Shown piece after piece: positions 50,888-59,295 of a stretch of 64,000 nucleotides of DNA. Numbering within the stretch: the stretch's first letter is position 1; the number at the start of each line of letters is the position of its first letter. The stretch lies in contig JANOBD010000168.1 in assembly GCA_031411495.1 (NCBI GenBank), positions 1 through 64,000 of the forward strand, in the 5' to 3' direction. A model generated the notes under the pieces. It made no database searches, was not told the DNA's origin, and saw nothing but the letters and a program-made list of their open reading frames with translations. The stretch is from JANOBD01 sp031411495. GTDB taxonomy: Bacteria > Planctomycetota > Phycisphaerae > Tepidisphaerales > Tepidisphaeraceae. The translations under genes and the position numbers were made by a program.

Positions 50888-51433
50888 GCGTCGCGCTGCG
50901 TGTTGCCCTTGCCGTGTCACGCGAAGTAAATTGCCGTGACGGAAAAGCAGTCCTGGAGCGAGCCAAAGCAAAACGGTGACGAATAAAAGAAGAACGGACG
51001 CGCAGAAAAGCAGAACGACGGACTGAAAAAGCAGAACGACGGAGTGGAAAAGTAGAACTGCGCACTGAAAAAGCAGAATGGCCGCGAAGAAAAGCAGAAC
51101 GCCGCCGCGGAAAAGCACTTTTATAACCGGCCAAAGCACTTTTTAGAGTGAGCAAAGCACTTTTCAGAGTCGGCAAAGCACTTTTCTCGGGCGTCGAAGT
51201 CGAAGGGACAGAGGGAAAAGTGATTTGTTCGCTCTATGGAAGGGTTCGCGAGAAGGGTTCGCGATGGTCTTTGCGCCCGAGCATCGGCAATCACCATCTT
51301 CACGAAGCCGCGGCCGGTTGCCCGCACCCGCCATTTCGGGTCTGATCTTTGGTTCGATTTTCGCAGTGTGCAGGGTCCGCTTGCGGACCACGAACGAGCG
51401 GTCCGCGAGCGGACCCGACATGAGGAATGATTG
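50888..51433. other. Gene-free region with tandem array before prfC
   Basis: This 546-base stretch is dominated by the 21-bp array at 50943-51194. From 51195 to 51433 no structure was seen apart from the prfC ribosome-binding site. Minus-strand frames through the array encode only heptapeptide repeats and are not accepted as genes. Confidence 0.6.
50943..51194. repeat. Tandem array of twelve 21-bp units
   Basis: The motif AAAAGCAG or its variants CAAAGCAC/AAAAGTAG starts at 50943, 50964, 50985, 51006, 51027, 51048, 51069, 51090, 51111, 51132, 51153 and 51174, always exactly 21 bases apart. Units 4-8 read AAAAGCAGAACGxCGG-like; units 9-12 change to AAAGCACTTTT, which is nearly palindromic. 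The period equals two turns of B-DNA. Confidence 0.9.
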
Positions 51434-53047
51434 ATGACCGTTGCCGATGAAGTCTCCCGCCGCCGCACGTTCGCGATCATTTCGCACCCGGACGCCGGCA
51501 AAACCACGCTTACCGAAAAGCTCTTGCTATACGGCGGCGCGATCCAGCTTGCAGGGTCGGTGACGGCTCGCCGTCAGCAGCGGTCGGCTACCAGCGACTG
51601 GATGGAACTCGAGAAGCAGCGCGGCATCTCCGTCAGCTCCACCGTCCTGCAGTTCGAGTACCGCGACATGGTGGTCAACCTGCTCGATACGCCGGGTCAC
51701 CGCGACTTCTCGGAAGACACCTACCGCGTGCTCAGCGCCGTCGACGCGGCCGTGATGGTGATCGATGCGGCCAAGGGCATCGAAGAGCAGACCAAAAAAC
51801 TGTTCGAAGTCTGTCGCCGTCGCGGCATCCCGATTTTCACGTTCATGAACAAGTGCGATCGGCCCACGCGCGATTTGCTGGGCCTCATCGATGAACTCGA
51901 AAGCGTGCTCGGCATTCATTCGGTGCCGATGAACTGGCCGCTGGGGACCGGGCCGGAGTTCAAGGGCGTGTTCGATCGTGGGAACAAGCAGGTGAGTTTG
52001 TTCGAGCGCACCAAGGGCGGCGCGTACCGCGCGCCGGAGAAGGTCGCGGGCATCGACGATGAACTGGTGAAGAACACGTTATCCCCCGAGGTTTATCAGA
52101 AGACGAGGGATGAGCTGGCGATGCTAGACGGCGCCGGCACCGAGTTCGATCAGGAGCAGGTGACGGCCGGCAAGCAGACGCCCGTTTTCTTCGGCAGCGC
52201 GATCAACAACTTCGGCGTGCAGGCGTTCCTCGATGCGTTCCTGGATCACGCGCCCGCGCCCACGCCGCGCAAAGCCGCAGGCGAAGCGATCGAGCCATCC
52301 AACCCCGCGTTCAGCGGGTTCGTCTTCAAGATCCAGGCGAACATGGACCCGCGCCACCGCGACCGAATCGCGTTCGTCCGCATCGTGAGCGGCGAGTTCG
52401 AGCGCGACATGAGCGCCAAGATCGTCCGCATGAACAAGAACATCCGCCTGAGCAGCACGCACAAGCTCTTCGGCCGCGACCGCGAAACCGTCGACAAGGC
52501 ATATCCCGGCGACGTGCTCGGCGTGGTCGGCCACTCCGATCTGCGTATCGGCGACACGCTCACCACCGGCGCGATCGGCGGCTTCGACGAAATCCCGCGC
52601 TTCAGCCCGGAAGTGTTCGGCTATCTCCACCTGATCAACACCGACAAGACCAAGCAGTTCCGCGAAGGACTCGAACAGCTCGTGCAGGAAGGCGTCATCC
52701 AGCTGCTCTACCGGCAGGACACGCACGCGAGCCGCATTCCCGTACTCGCGGCCGTCGGCGTGCTGCAGTTCGACGTCGTGCGATTCCGCCTCAAGAGCGA
52801 GTACGGCGCCGACTCACGTTTGGAAATGGCAAGCTGGCAACTGCTCCGCTGGCTCGGCAATCCGGACGACGTCGCCAAGCTCAAAGGCGCAACGCTCCCG
52901 AGCGGCGCAGCGCTCATGATCGACCAGCACCAGCGGCCGACACTGCTCTTCGAGTCGAGCTGGGGCATGCGCTACTTCCAGCAGCAGTTCCCGGACATCA
53001 CGCTCGTCGATACGCAGAGTGATGTGAATGAGAATGCGGTGGTGTGA
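51434..53047 (+). CDS. prfC: Peptide chain release factor 3
   Basis: Translational GTPase that recycles RF1/RF2. The 537-residue product has the G motifs SHPDAGKTTLTEK (near 17), DTPGHRDFSED (near 83) and FMNKCDRPTRD (near 134), with RRQQRSATSDWMELEKQRGI as the RF3-type switch region. The ATG at 51434 (GAGG 8 bases before) is preferred over the TTG at 51431. The stop is one base from the convergent TrhO-RluA gene. Confidence 0.97.
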   Translation: MTVADEVSRRRTFAIISHPDAGKTTLTEKLLLYGGAIQLAGSVTARRQQRSATSDWMELEKQRGISVSSTVLQFEYRDMVVNLLDTPGHRDFSEDTYRVLSAVDAAVMVIDAAKGIEEQTKKLFEVCRRRGIPIFTFMNKCDRPTRDLLGLIDELESVLGIHSVPMNWPLGTGPEFKGVFDRGNKQVSLFERTKGGAYRAPEKVAGIDDELVKNTLSPEVYQKTRDELAMLDGAGTEFDQEQVTAGKQTPVFFGSAINNFGVQAFLDAFLDHAPAPTPRKAAGEAIEPSNPAFSGFVFKIQANMDPRHRDRIAFVRIVSGEFERDMSAKIVRMNKNIRLSSTHKLFGRDRETVDKAYPGDVLGVVGHSDLRIGDTLTTGAIGGFDEIPRFSPEVFGYLHLINTDKTKQFREGLEQLVQEGVIQLLYRQDTHASRIPVLAAVGVLQFDVVRFRLKSEYGADSRLEMASWQLLRWLGNPDDVAKLKGATLPSGAALMIDQHQRPTLLFESSWGMRYFQQQFPDITLVDTQSDVNENAVV

Positions 53048-53048
53048 G

Positions 53049-54815
53049 TTATGTAGCGTGCAGCCTCAGCCGCTCGCCTGTTGCCGGATGATCGAACTCG
53101 ATGCATACCGCACGGAGCTTCAAGGGTAGATCGCTCACGGACCGTGCGAAGGTGTCGTCCATCGTGCTCGATCCGTAGTTCGAGTCCCCGACGATCGGCA
53201 ACCCCAGGCTCGCCAGATGAATCCGGATCTGGTGCGTGCGGCCGGTGATGGGTTGTGCCTCGAGCAGCGTCGTGCCGTCGGCATTGCGCGCGAGAACGCG
53301 GAAGCGGGTCAGGCAGGGCGCGGCCGTTGCATCATCGGCAACCGCGCGCGTGCCATGCCGTTGGTTGTCTGACGAGATGGACGCGGCACATTCGAACGCT
53401 TCGTCAATTGGCGATCCCTTTACCGTCGCATGATAAACCTTGCGAACGTCATCGCTCTCGAATTGTTTCTGCATCGCGCGGGCGATCTTCTGCGTTTTGG
53501 CAAAGACGACGAGGCCGGATGTGTCGGCGTCGAGTCGATGCACCGGCCGCAGATGGATCGGGCGGTACGCCTGTTCGAGAATGTGCGACAGGCTGTTTCG
53601 GTTGAATCGCCCACACGGGTGCATGGGCAGCGGCGCGGGCTTGTCGATCACGACGATGGCATCATCCTCGTGCACGACGCGGATGTCGGCGTTCACGTCC
53701 GGCTCGATCGTCGCGGGCATCGCGTGCAGGAGGCGATCGCCAGAGCGGACGATTCTGCCGGGGCGAACGATCTCGCCGCGACAGATCACCCGGCCCTTCA
53801 CGCACGCATCCCGCCACGCATCGCGCGAGAGATGGGTATGCATCGCGTCGAGGAAGTCGAGGACTTCGTATCCATCCAGGCGCAGCGGCACGCTGATCGG
53901 ACGGACGTTGTCGTACGCCACGCTGCCGGGCAACGGGTGTGTCACCGACCGGATGGCGTGGTGTCTTCGTGCGATCAATTGCGCCATCGATTCATCCGGC
54001 GAGCGATAACAGCGCGGACACGAGACGCCTTCGACGAAGTACGGGGACATCGCCTCGGACGCGGGGAGCACGGCCTGGCAGACGAAGCACTGAACGACGC
54101 CGGAGGGTTTGAGCGAAGCGTCGAGCGCGACGCGCTTGTCGAAGACGAAGCAATCGCCGTGGTAGTGGGCGCCGCCGACAAGTTCGAAATACTTCAGGAT
54201 GCCGCCGTCGAGCTGATAGACCTCGTGAAAGCCGGCGCGCTCGAGGAACGGTGCGGCCTTCTCGCAGCGGATGCCGCCGGTGCAGAAGCTGACGACGGGT
54301 CTGTGCTTCAGTTCGACTGGAAGTTTCTCGACAGCGGCGGGGAAGTCGCGGAAATCCTCCACGCCGATCGCGACGGCGTTGTCGAATGTTCCGGTGTCGA
54401 TCTCGAAATCATTCCGCGTGTCGAGCAGAGTGATCGGCCTGCCTTCATCGAGCCACTGCTTGAGCTGCGGCGCCGTGATGCGTTTCGACGTGTATCGACG
54501 CGGGTCGATGCCCTCGACGCCGAACGCGATGATCTCCTTCTTGATCTTGACGAGCATGCGATTGAACGGCAGGTCGTCGCTGTAACTCTCCTTCACCGGC
54601 AGGTCTTCGAGCCCCGGTACCGATCGCAGGCGGACGAGCAGGGTATCGATCGATGCGCGCGTGCCGGCGACGAACAGGTTGATTCCTTCTTCGCTCAGCA
54701 GGATGGTGCCCTTGAGCCCGAGCGTGTGGCAGAGCCGGGCGAGCTCTCGCTTGAGTGGCAGGAGGTCGGTAAGGTTGGCGAACGCGTAGGCGGCAATGTT
54801 GACGATTTCGAGCAT
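53049..54815 (-). CDS. TrhO-RluA fusion: tRNA uridine hydroxylase plus pseudouridine synthase
   Basis: A 588-residue fusion of two RNA-modifying enzymes. Residues about 1-280 are a TrhO/YceA-type tRNA uridine-34 hydroxylase: acylphosphatase-like N-domain, rhodanese domain with FCTGGIRCEKA (Cys178), and a Zn-ribbon-like end (C243, C246, C266, C269). Residues about 305-588 are an RluA-type pseudouridine synthase with an S4-like part and HRLDADTSG (426-434, catalytic Asp429). Both catalytic residues are intact and the frame is continuous, so this is a fusion, not two overlapping genes. The targets of the C-terminal half cannot be predicted. Confidence 0.92.
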   Translation of the reverse strand: MLEIVNIAAYAFANLTDLLPLKRELARLCHTLGLKGTILLSEEGINLFVAGTRASIDTLLVRLRSVPGLEDLPVKESYSDDLPFNRMLVKIKKEIIAFGVEGIDPRRYTSKRITAPQLKQWLDEGRPITLLDTRNDFEIDTGTFDNAVAIGVEDFRDFPAAVEKLPVELKHRPVVSFCTGGIRCEKAAPFLERAGFHEVYQLDGGILKYFELVGGAHYHGDCFVFDKRVALDASLKPSGVVQCFVCQAVLPASEAMSPYFVEGVSCPRCYRSPDESMAQLIARRHHAIRSVTHPLPGSVAYDNVRPISVPLRLDGYEVLDFLDAMHTHLSRDAWRDACVKGRVICRGEIVRPGRIVRSGDRLLHAMPATIEPDVNADIRVVHEDDAIVVIDKPAPLPMHPCGRFNRNSLSHILEQAYRPIHLRPVHRLDADTSGLVVFAKTQKIARAMQKQFESDDVRKVYHATVKGSPIDEAFECAASISSDNQRHGTRAVADDATAAPCLTRFRVLARNADGTTLLEAQPITGRTHQIRIHLASLGLPIVGDSNYGSSTMDDTFARSVSDLPLKLRAVCIEFDHPATGERLRLHAT

Positions 54816-54964
54816 GTCACCGAATCCCGAATCGTGAATGATATTCGAAACGGAGTGGTGGCGAAACGTGGCGGAAGGTGGTCTGAAAGTCGACGCTTCG
54901 GCGTCGATCGCTGAAATGAGAAGGAGTGTTCAACGGGGTAGGCGCGCGAGCGGGAAGGATCTGC

Positions 54965-55495
54965 ATGTTGCCGATCGTCTTGTCACTGGTTGGATTATTC
55001 ATCCTGTTGCTGGTCGTGTTGATCGCGACCCGGCCGGCGGAGTTTCGCATCTCGCGCAGCGCCGAGATCGCCGCGCCGCCGCGCGCGGTCTTCGAGCACG
55101 TGAATGATTTCCACGCGTGGGAGGCATGGTCGCCGTGGGCGAAGCTCGATCCGGCGTGCAAGCTGCGCTACGAGGGGCCGCCGTCCGGCGTCGGCGCGGT
55201 GTACGGATGGTCGGGCAACAGCAAGGTCGGCCAAGGGCAGATGACGATCACCGACAGCAAGCCCGGCGAACTTGTCCTCATCCGCCTCGAGTTCCTGCGC
55301 CCCTTCAAATGCACCAACACGGCCGAGTTCAGGTTCGCCCCCGGGGGCGGCCGGACGAAAGTCACATGGTCCATGCTCGGGCGCAAAAACTTTCTCACCA
55401 AGGCGTTCGGCCTGTTCTGCAACATGGACAAAATGGTCGGCGGGGATTTCGAAAAGGGTCTTGCGCAGATGAAGGCAATTGCCGAGCGCCGATAG
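54965..55495 (+). CDS. SRPBCC-family (polyketide cyclase-like) membrane-anchored protein
   Basis: A 176-residue protein with one N-terminal membrane helix (about 4-22) and a START/SRPBCC lipid- or ligand-binding domain. It shows the family features EIAAPPRAVFEHVNDFHAWEAW at the start, then WSPWAKLD and a C-terminal helix (GGDFEKGLAQMKAIAE). The ATG at 54965 is preceded by AAGGA. It precedes a DoxX-like gene by 25 bases, so they probably form one transcript. Ligand unknown. Confidence 0.85.
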   Translation: MLPIVLSLVGLFILLLVVLIATRPAEFRISRSAEIAAPPRAVFEHVNDFHAWEAWSPWAKLDPACKLRYEGPPSGVGAVYGWSGNSKVGQGQMTITDSKPGELVLIRLEFLRPFKCTNTAEFRFAPGGGRTKVTWSMLGRKNFLTKAFGLFCNMDKMVGGDFEKGLAQMKAIAERR

Positions 55496-55520
55496 GAATC
55501 GCACGCACGGAGCAGGAATC

Positions 55521-55937
55521 ATGACCAAACTGGATGACGAACCGAAATTGCCGCGCACGCAGCCGAAGTGGATGTCGATCATCGGATGGATCCTGACCAT
55601 CATTCCATCGCTCATGCTGCTGATGGGCGGATTCATGAACGTTTCGGGCTCGAAAATCGCCGTCGAGGGCGCTCAGAAGTACGGCTATCCGGAAGCCTCC
55701 ATGATGCCGCTGGGCGTTGTCACAATCGCATGCGTGCTTCTCTATCTCATCCCGCAGACCGCGGTCCTCGGCGCGGTGCTCTTAACCGGATACCTGGGCG
55801 GCGCGACGGCGACTCATGTCCGCGCGGGCGAACCGTTCCTGTTCCCGGTCATCTTCGGCGTGGTGATCTGGCTCGCGCTCTTCCTTCGCGACCGCAGGAT
55901 TCGTGAACTGCTTCCGCTTCGCCACAAATCGATCTAG
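55521..55937 (+). CDS. DoxX-like membrane protein
   Basis: A 138-residue protein with four predicted membrane helices (about 20-42, 65-85, 88-105, 108-128) of the DoxX-like family (PF13564 type), as in GYPEASMMPLGVVTIACVLL. Family members are small membrane proteins, some linked to quinone or respiratory functions. The ATG at 55521 is preceded by AGCAGGA. It ends 9 bases from the convergent isomerase gene. Confidence 0.85.
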   Translation: MTKLDDEPKLPRTQPKWMSIIGWILTIIPSLMLLMGGFMNVSGSKIAVEGAQKYGYPEASMMPLGVVTIACVLLYLIPQTAVLGAVLLTGYLGGATATHVRAGEPFLFPVIFGVVIWLALFLRDRRIRELLPLRHKSI

Positions 55938-55946
55938 CCGCCGCAC

Positions 55947-57701
55947 TCATGCCCGCGTCCGCACGAACGCCTTGATCGTCCCGCATTCCTGCCCGATGCT
56001 CGGCCCGCTCGGGCGGATCGTATACGCCCCGACCGCCGCGGGGACGATGAACGTCTCGGCGTAGTGAACGACGAACGGCTCGAACGCATTCGTTGGCGAT
56101 TCGACGGTGATCTCCGCGCCCTCGATCAGGTTCAGCACATTGACGCCGCCGCCGGTTTCATGCGGCACCGAGCCGGTGAACCAGTGTCGCCGCGTCTCGA
56201 TGAACTCGGCTTCGTGCAGGCCGGTGCGCTCTTCGCGCCACCCGTCGCCTTGTGCAATCGGCTCGACCCGGTTGACGAGCCGCGCCATGACGTAGTTCGT
56301 ATCGCGGTCGTACTGCAGGTTGTGCTTGCCGTGGTGGATGCTGATCGGTCGCGGCCTGCCGTCGAGATCGAGTCGGCCCCAGTCCCAGAGCTTGTGCGTG
56401 AAGATGTACGGCGTGGCGCTGATCTCCAGCACCATCGAGTTCTTCCCGCTGCAGTGAATCGTGCCCGCGGGGATCAGGAAGTGGTCGTGTTTCTTCGCGG
56501 GGATCTTGTTGACGAACCTCTCGGCATCGAGCGGTGCATCGGCGCTGGCTTGTGCGGCATCGAGCGCGGCGATGAACGCCTCTGGCTCGACGTTCGGCTT
56601 GAAGCCGAGGTAGACGCACGCGTCGCCCGCCGCGTCGAGCAGGTAGTAACTCTCGTCCTGTGTATAGGGCATGCCGAAGTTCTGCTGGATGTAGCCAGTG
56701 AGCGGATGGACTTGGAGCGAGAGGTTTCCGCCGTCCATCGTGTCGAGGAAGTCGAAGCGAATCGGGAACTCGGCGCCGAAGCGGCCGTACACGGCCTCGC
56801 CGAGCAGCTCGCGCGGGTGCTGGAAAACCAGATCGATGCCGGGCAGTTCGACGCGATGCTCGCCGAAGCCCAGCAGCAGAGAGTTCTCTTCCGGCACGCA
56901 GTCGAAGCACCAGGCGTAGTTCTTCGCGTCACGGGGCAGGTCACACACTTCCTTCATCCACTGCCCGCCCCACACGCCGGGATCGAAGAACGGTACCACT
57001 CGGAACGGCCGACTGATGCAGCACTTCAGGCCTTCGCGAACGGCGGCCATCTCGACCAGCTTCGGCTTGCCGGGCGCGTTCGTATCGAGCAGGAGATCGA
57101 TGCGTTTCCAGATGGCGTTCTTGTGTTTGTCGGCGAGGCGCCAGTCGATGAAGAACCCGCGCTTGTATTGTTCCCACGCGGTCGCCTGCGAATCGTTGAC
57201 GCCGATGCCGTGCACGAGCCTGCCGCGCTGGCGACGCTGAATCTCCCAGCGGGCCAGGTCGGCGTAGACGAGCAGGTCCGGCTCGCACAGGAGCGAAGCG
57301 CCGACGCCGTACACGAGCAGGATTCCGGACGCGGTTTCGCGGACCTGACTTCGAATGCGATCGATCGCCGCGGGGTCGAACAACTCGATCAGCGAGCGCG
57401 TCGTCATCCGGCCAAGCACCGCGTCTTCGGCCCGGAACTCGCGCGCCGTGAGGTCGAGAATTGTCTGCTCTGACAGCTGGGCATCGGAAGAGAGAATGGT
57501 AGTCGAGGGTCGGAGCCGCGATTGAATGGCCGGCAGAACCTCGTCGTCGAGGGCTCCCGGATAGGTATCGATGGCGATCACCCATTTTTTCCGGCGCGGC
57601 GCGAGCCGCTTGGCGATTTCGTCCCATCCGGCGACACAGGCGTGTTCCATGCCGGCAACGGCAACGGCGGGATACTTGTCATAGGTGCTGATTCTCGCCA
57701 T
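55947..57701 (-). CDS. Class I mannose-6-phosphate isomerase-like protein with N-terminal extension
   Basis: A 584-residue protein from the ATG at 57699-57701, with AGGAGACC 8 bases before it. The C-terminal half (about 270-584) is a cupin-type class I mannose-6-phosphate isomerase: FLDTMDGGNLSLQVHP (metal ligands), DHFLIPAGTIHCSG, and ISATPYIFTHKLWDWGR. The first about 250 residues (KRLAPRRKKWVIAIDTYPG, IRSQVRETASGILLVYGVG) are not part of the standard enzyme; they resemble a Rossmann/kinase-like domain, and their function is unknown. The gene lies beside the XylR-type regulator on the same strand and may belong to the same sugar locus. Confidence 0.85.
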   Translation of the reverse strand: MARISTYDKYPAVAVAGMEHACVAGWDEIAKRLAPRRKKWVIAIDTYPGALDDEVLPAIQSRLRPSTTILSSDAQLSEQTILDLTAREFRAEDAVLGRMTTRSLIELFDPAAIDRIRSQVRETASGILLVYGVGASLLCEPDLLVYADLARWEIQRRQRGRLVHGIGVNDSQATAWEQYKRGFFIDWRLADKHKNAIWKRIDLLLDTNAPGKPKLVEMAAVREGLKCCISRPFRVVPFFDPGVWGGQWMKEVCDLPRDAKNYAWCFDCVPEENSLLLGFGEHRVELPGIDLVFQHPRELLGEAVYGRFGAEFPIRFDFLDTMDGGNLSLQVHPLTGYIQQNFGMPYTQDESYYLLDAAGDACVYLGFKPNVEPEAFIAALDAAQASADAPLDAERFVNKIPAKKHDHFLIPAGTIHCSGKNSMVLEISATPYIFTHKLWDWGRLDLDGRPRPISIHHGKHNLQYDRDTNYVMARLVNRVEPIAQGDGWREERTGLHEAEFIETRRHWFTGSVPHETGGGVNVLNLIEGAEITVESPTNAFEPFVVHYAETFIVPAAVGAYTIRPSGPSIGQECGTIKAFVRTRA

Positions 57702-57792
57702 CCGCAAGGGTCTCCTAGTGTACGTCGATCCTCGCCGATTCCTTGTCGCATCGCCAGCCATGAACGAGTCCGGCGGGCTGCTGACGGGTCGC

Positions 57793-59082
57793 TCAGGTGT
57801 CGCCGGCGACGAACTTTCGTCGATACGCCGTCGGCGCGAGGCCGGTCGCACGCGAGAACGCGGTCGCGAGATATTCGGGCGTGTGAAACCCCGAGCGCTT
57901 CGCCACTTCGTAGATCGGGATGTTGGTCTGCAACAGCGTTTTGGCCCGCTCGATCCGCACGCGCCGGATTTCGTCGAGCGGCGTGTGGCCGACAACGCTG
58001 ATGAATCGACGTTCCAGCGTCCGGCGGTTTACCGCGATCGAGGTCATCGCCTGCTTCACCGTCATCCCATCCGCGGCGTGTCGACGGATCAGGCCAAGGA
58101 GCGCGCCGACGTCGGAATCGTCGACGGCGAGGACGTCGGTGGATTGTCGGGTCACGATGCCGCGCGGCGGGACGGGTTCGATCGGCTCCTTGATCTTTTC
58201 GCCGCGCAACAGCCTGCCCATGAATGCGACGGCCCGATGCCCGATCTGCTCGGCACCGAGTCGGATGCTGGAAAGGGCGGGATAGGAGATGTCGCAGATG
58301 GATTCGTCGTTGTCGACGCCGAGCACGGCGACATCATCCGGGACGTGGAACTGCCGTTGCCGTGCGGCCTGCACGAGTTCGAATCCCCACAGGTCATTGG
58401 CGGCGAAAATCGCGACGGGCTTTGGCAGCGAATCGATCCACGCACCCATCGATGATGCGGACATCGGCGAAGTGACGGCGCGCCGGCTCCGGGCGCCGAT
58501 ATGCGAACTGCTCGCGCTATGCCCGAAGCTGGCGAATGTGAAGGAAGTCGCCGCATGGCGAACCGCGGATTCGCTCCGCGACTGGAAGTCTCGTTCGATT
58601 TCGCTGCGGAACCCTTCTTCGCGGCGCTTGGACCATTCGAGCTTCGAAAGGCCGAAGTATGCGAAGTTCCGGAACCCGCAACCCAGGAAGTGTCGCGCGG
58701 CGAGCGTGCCAACGGTCACGTCATCGGAAGTGATGCGGACACAGTTGGAGCGCTTGCGGTCGCCGAAGAGCTCGATGAATGGAACCTCTTGGTCGGCGAG
58801 CAGCGCGGCGATCTGGTCGTCGTAGATGTCGGCGATGACCCCGTGTGGCTCGAAGTGACCGATCCAATCCCGCAGTTCGCTCAGCGAGTGTCCGTAGGTG
58901 CCGCGCAGGATGTGAAAGACCCATGGCAACTCGTCGGGGTTCTTGCTGCGGCGACTGCGCGGGTCGTAAAGCGAACGCGCCCGCGTCGCGTCGACGATGC
59001 CCTTGAGTACTTCCCGCGCGTACGCGAACTCGGTTGGAAGGACCAGGGAGATCCGAATCGTGCTTTCCTGTGCTCTTGCCAA
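57793..59082 (-). CDS. XylR/AraC-family sugar-responsive regulator of the galactan locus
   Basis: A 429-residue regulator of the XylR type. An N-terminal LacI/PBP-like effector domain (about 1-300, FIELFGDRKRSNCVRITSDD, FAANDLWGFELVQAA) is joined to a C-terminal AraC helix-turn-helix (about 325-425, VNRRTLERRFISVVGHTPL and RSGFHTPEYLATAFSRATGL). The start is TTG at 59080-59082, supported by GGAG 6 bases upstream. It is divergent from the GH53 gene and, by analogy with XylR, would activate it when the sugar is bound. Confidence 0.92.
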   Translation of the reverse strand: MARAQESTIRISLVLPTEFAYAREVLKGIVDATRARSLYDPRSRRSKNPDELPWVFHILRGTYGHSLSELRDWIGHFEPHGVIADIYDDQIAALLADQEVPFIELFGDRKRSNCVRITSDDVTVGTLAARHFLGCGFRNFAYFGLSKLEWSKRREEGFRSEIERDFQSRSESAVRHAATSFTFASFGHSASSSHIGARSRRAVTSPMSASSMGAWIDSLPKPVAIFAANDLWGFELVQAARQRQFHVPDDVAVLGVDNDESICDISYPALSSIRLGAEQIGHRAVAFMGRLLRGEKIKEPIEPVPPRGIVTRQSTDVLAVDDSDVGALLGLIRRHAADGMTVKQAMTSIAVNRRTLERRFISVVGHTPLDEIRRVRIERAKTLLQTNIPIYEVAKRSGFHTPEYLATAFSRATGLAPTAYRRKFVAGDT

Positions 59083-59295
59083 GATTTCTCCGGGAGATCG
59101 ACGTACGGTGAGTTTGGCTGAACGAGTCGGCTCATTCCGTCATCTCTGCCTCCTCCGTTCACTTTCCACGCCCACCAGAGCAAGACTACCCCATCTGCGC
59201 TATTTTGAAGAAGTTATTCGCTCGATTCCAGTACGCTTCTGCCATCTTCTGGAAGAATGAGGCGGGTGGGAAGAGACCAGGCGGAGGTGTGGCAG

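Noticed and set aside
49883..51176. Minus-strand ORFs with heptapeptide repeats (RSAF- or LLF-type)
   Set aside because: They arise because 21 bp is seven codons; they have no ribosome-binding site and run antisense into the M28 gene.
50943..51194. CRISPR array
   Set aside because: Units are contiguous at 21 bp with gradual drift and no unique spacers; no cas genes nearby.
57702..57995. Upstream extension of the isomerase frame by 98 codons
   Set aside because: It overlaps the XylR-type gene in another frame and encodes Arg/Ser-rich shadow sequence; the ATG at 57701 has a ribosome-binding site.
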